Positions 62,896 through 64,000 of a stretch of DNA of 64,000 nt are shown in pieces (the stretch's first letter is position 1; each line of letters starts with the position of its first letter). The stretch is from Tahibacter soli. GTDB lineage: Bacteria; Pseudomonadota; Gammaproteobacteria; Xanthomonadales; Rhodanobacteraceae. Location of the stretch: contig NZ_JAOVZO020000018.1 in assembly GCF_025717065.2 (NCBI RefSeq), forward strand, positions 930,001 through 994,000. The letters run 5' to 3'. The notes beneath the pieces were generated by a model. It saw nothing but the letters and a program-made list of their open reading frames with translations, ran no database searches and was not told the DNA's origin. A program made the position numbers and the translations under genes.

Positions 62896-63876
62896 ATGAT
62901 TCCCCTGTCCCTGCTCGAACTCGGCCGTGTCCGCGAGGGTTTCGACCGGCGCGCCGCGCTCGACGACGCGCGCACGCTCGCGCGTCACGCCGAGGCGGCC
63001 GGCTACCGCCGCATCTGGGTCGCCGAACATCACAACATGCCGACCGTGACCACGGCGGCGACGTCGCTGGTCGTCGCGCACATCGCCGCGGGTACGCGGA
63101 CGATTCGCGTCGGCGCCGGCGGCATCATGCTGCCGAACCACGCGCCGTACATCATCGCCGAACAGTTCGGCACGCTCGAAACCCTGTTCCCGGGGCGTAT
63201 CGATCTCGGCCTCGGCCGCGCGCCCGGCACAGATCCGTTAACGTTGCGCGCGCTGCGTCGCGAGCGCAACGCGGCCGACACGTTCGCGCAGGACGTGCTC
63301 GAGCTGCAGGCGTTCCTCGGCCCCGTGCGACCGGGCCAGCGCATCGAAGCGGTGCCGGGCTCCGATACGAACGTGCCGCTGTGGATCCTGGGCTCGAGCC
63401 TGTACGGCGCGCAGCTCGCGGCCGAGCTCGGCCTGCCTTATGCGTTCGCCGCGCACTTCGCGCCGCAGGCGCTCGACGCGGCGCTGGCGCTCTACCGCGA
63501 GCGCTTCAAGCCCTCGGCGCAGCTCGCGCAGCCCCATGCGCTCGTCTGCGCGAACGTCATCGCCGCGCCGACCGATGACGAAGCGCGCTTCCTCGCGACA
63601 TCGCAGCAGCTTTCGTTCATTGATCACGTGCGTCAGACCCGCCGCCTGACGCAGCCGCCCGTCGCCAACATCGCCCACTACGGATCGCCGGAAGAAATGG
63701 CGCTCGCGGCGCAGATGCTCGCGTGCAGCGTCGTCGGCGGCCCGGATGCGGTGCGCGCCGGCGTCGGCGCGCTCGTCGCGCGCACCGGCGCCGACGAGCT
63801 CATGGTGGTATCGGACGTCTACGACACGGCGTTGCGCATCCGGTCGGTCGAACTGATCGCCGAGGCGCTCGGCTGA
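62896..63876 (+). CDS. LLM-class flavin-dependent oxidoreductase (MsnO8-like)
   Basis: A 326-residue bacterial-luciferase-like TIM-barrel monooxygenase using reduced flavin. Family signatures are [11 protein letters not shown] near residue 40, [23 protein letters not shown] and [39 protein letters not shown] is the central strand-helix of the family. The substrate is unknown; many single-gene members are orphan. The ATG at 62896 gives the usual N-terminus ([10 protein letters not shown]). Confidence 0.92.
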   Translation: MIPLSLLELGRVREGFDRRAALDDARTLARHAEAAGYRRIWVAEHHNMPTVTTAATSLVVAHIAAGTRTIRVGAGGIMLPNHAPYIIAEQFGTLETLFPGRIDLGLGRAPGTDPLTLRALRRERNAADTFAQDVLELQAFLGPVRPGQRIEAVPGSDTNVPLWILGSSLYGAQLAAELGLPYAFAAHFAPQALDAALALYRERFKPSAQLAQPHALVCANVIAAPTDDEARFLATSQQLSFIDHVRQTRRLTQPPVANIAHYGSPEEMALAAQMLACSVVGGPDAVRAGVGALVARTGADELMVVSDVYDTALRIRSVELIAEALG

Positions 63877-64000
63877 TCTCGCGCCGGACGTCGCGCGCGA
63901 TGATGCCGAGGCCCGGCGGGCGGCGTCGGCGCACGGGATGGATGGTGCTTGCGGTCCATCCGCGGATCGTCTCTGGTAGATCGGCGACGAAACCGTGCGC

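Overview
The window is high-GC chromosomal DNA (well over 65 percent G+C by eye, with strongly GC-biased third codon positions) that looks like a gammaproteobacterium of the Xanthomonadales, most like the Rhodanobacteraceae group (Dokdonella, Tahibacter and relatives). This placement is inferred from gene content: truC, yajQ and arfB, CadC-like regulators fused to TPR or propeller domains, delta-60 and FG-GAP secreted proteins, and many secreted proteins ending in an FADGFE-like tail. No tRNA, rRNA, CRISPR array or replication origin was seen.

Layout. 1-4022: partial Ser/Thr kinase, FAD oxidoreductase, XRE-cupin regulator with two matching inverted repeats, and an ECF sigma factor. 4063-6291: tight operon truC-yajQ-arfB-plsC. 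6292-6845: intergenic palindromic repeats. 6846-8037: Thg1-like 3'-5' polymerase overlapped by a polynucleotide-kinase-like P-loop enzyme, a likely RNA-repair pair. 8150-18146: housekeeping and membrane genes, an orphan histidine kinase, phhA divergent from an Lrp regulator, a rhomboid protease, a DUF885 hydrolase, a diguanylate cyclase and an rRNA methyltransferase. 18252-24373: six genes, the last five translationally coupled, whose families match the Campylobacter jejuni phosphoramidate (MeOPN) pathway: amidotransferase-type hydrolase, glutamine-kinase-like PEP-synthase homologue, methyltransferase, cytidylyltransferase, CysC-like kinase, and finally a sulfotransferase-fold protein. I consider this the most important system in the window.

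24384-36010: DUF4126 membrane protein, wHTH-TM-TPR regulator with a delta-60 secreted protein, an fbp/2OG-oxygenase pair, a DUF4097-like lipoprotein and large secreted proteins. 36158-45215: accessory island. A secreted RHS/YD-repeat gene has about six frameshifts clustered in 1 kb, followed by a low-GC tip with a small immunity-like gene, two tandem OmpA-like lipoproteins, an orphan small gene, an IS5-family element that has cut a toxin-like reading frame, that frame's coupled downstream gene, and an IS1595 transposase remnant. 45251-60105: six minus-strand genes for secreted FG-GAP, subtilisin-like and delta-60 proteins, with two more wHTH-TM regulators. 60470-63876: FMN split-barrel protein, two tandem receiver-only proteins, a small secreted repeat protein and an LLM-class monooxygenase.

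The genes work together as (i) a possible phosphoramidate pathway of unknown acceptor, (ii) a possible RNA end-healing pair, (iii) an extracellular protein programme overseen by membrane-bound wHTH regulators, and (iv) a decaying contact-toxin locus.
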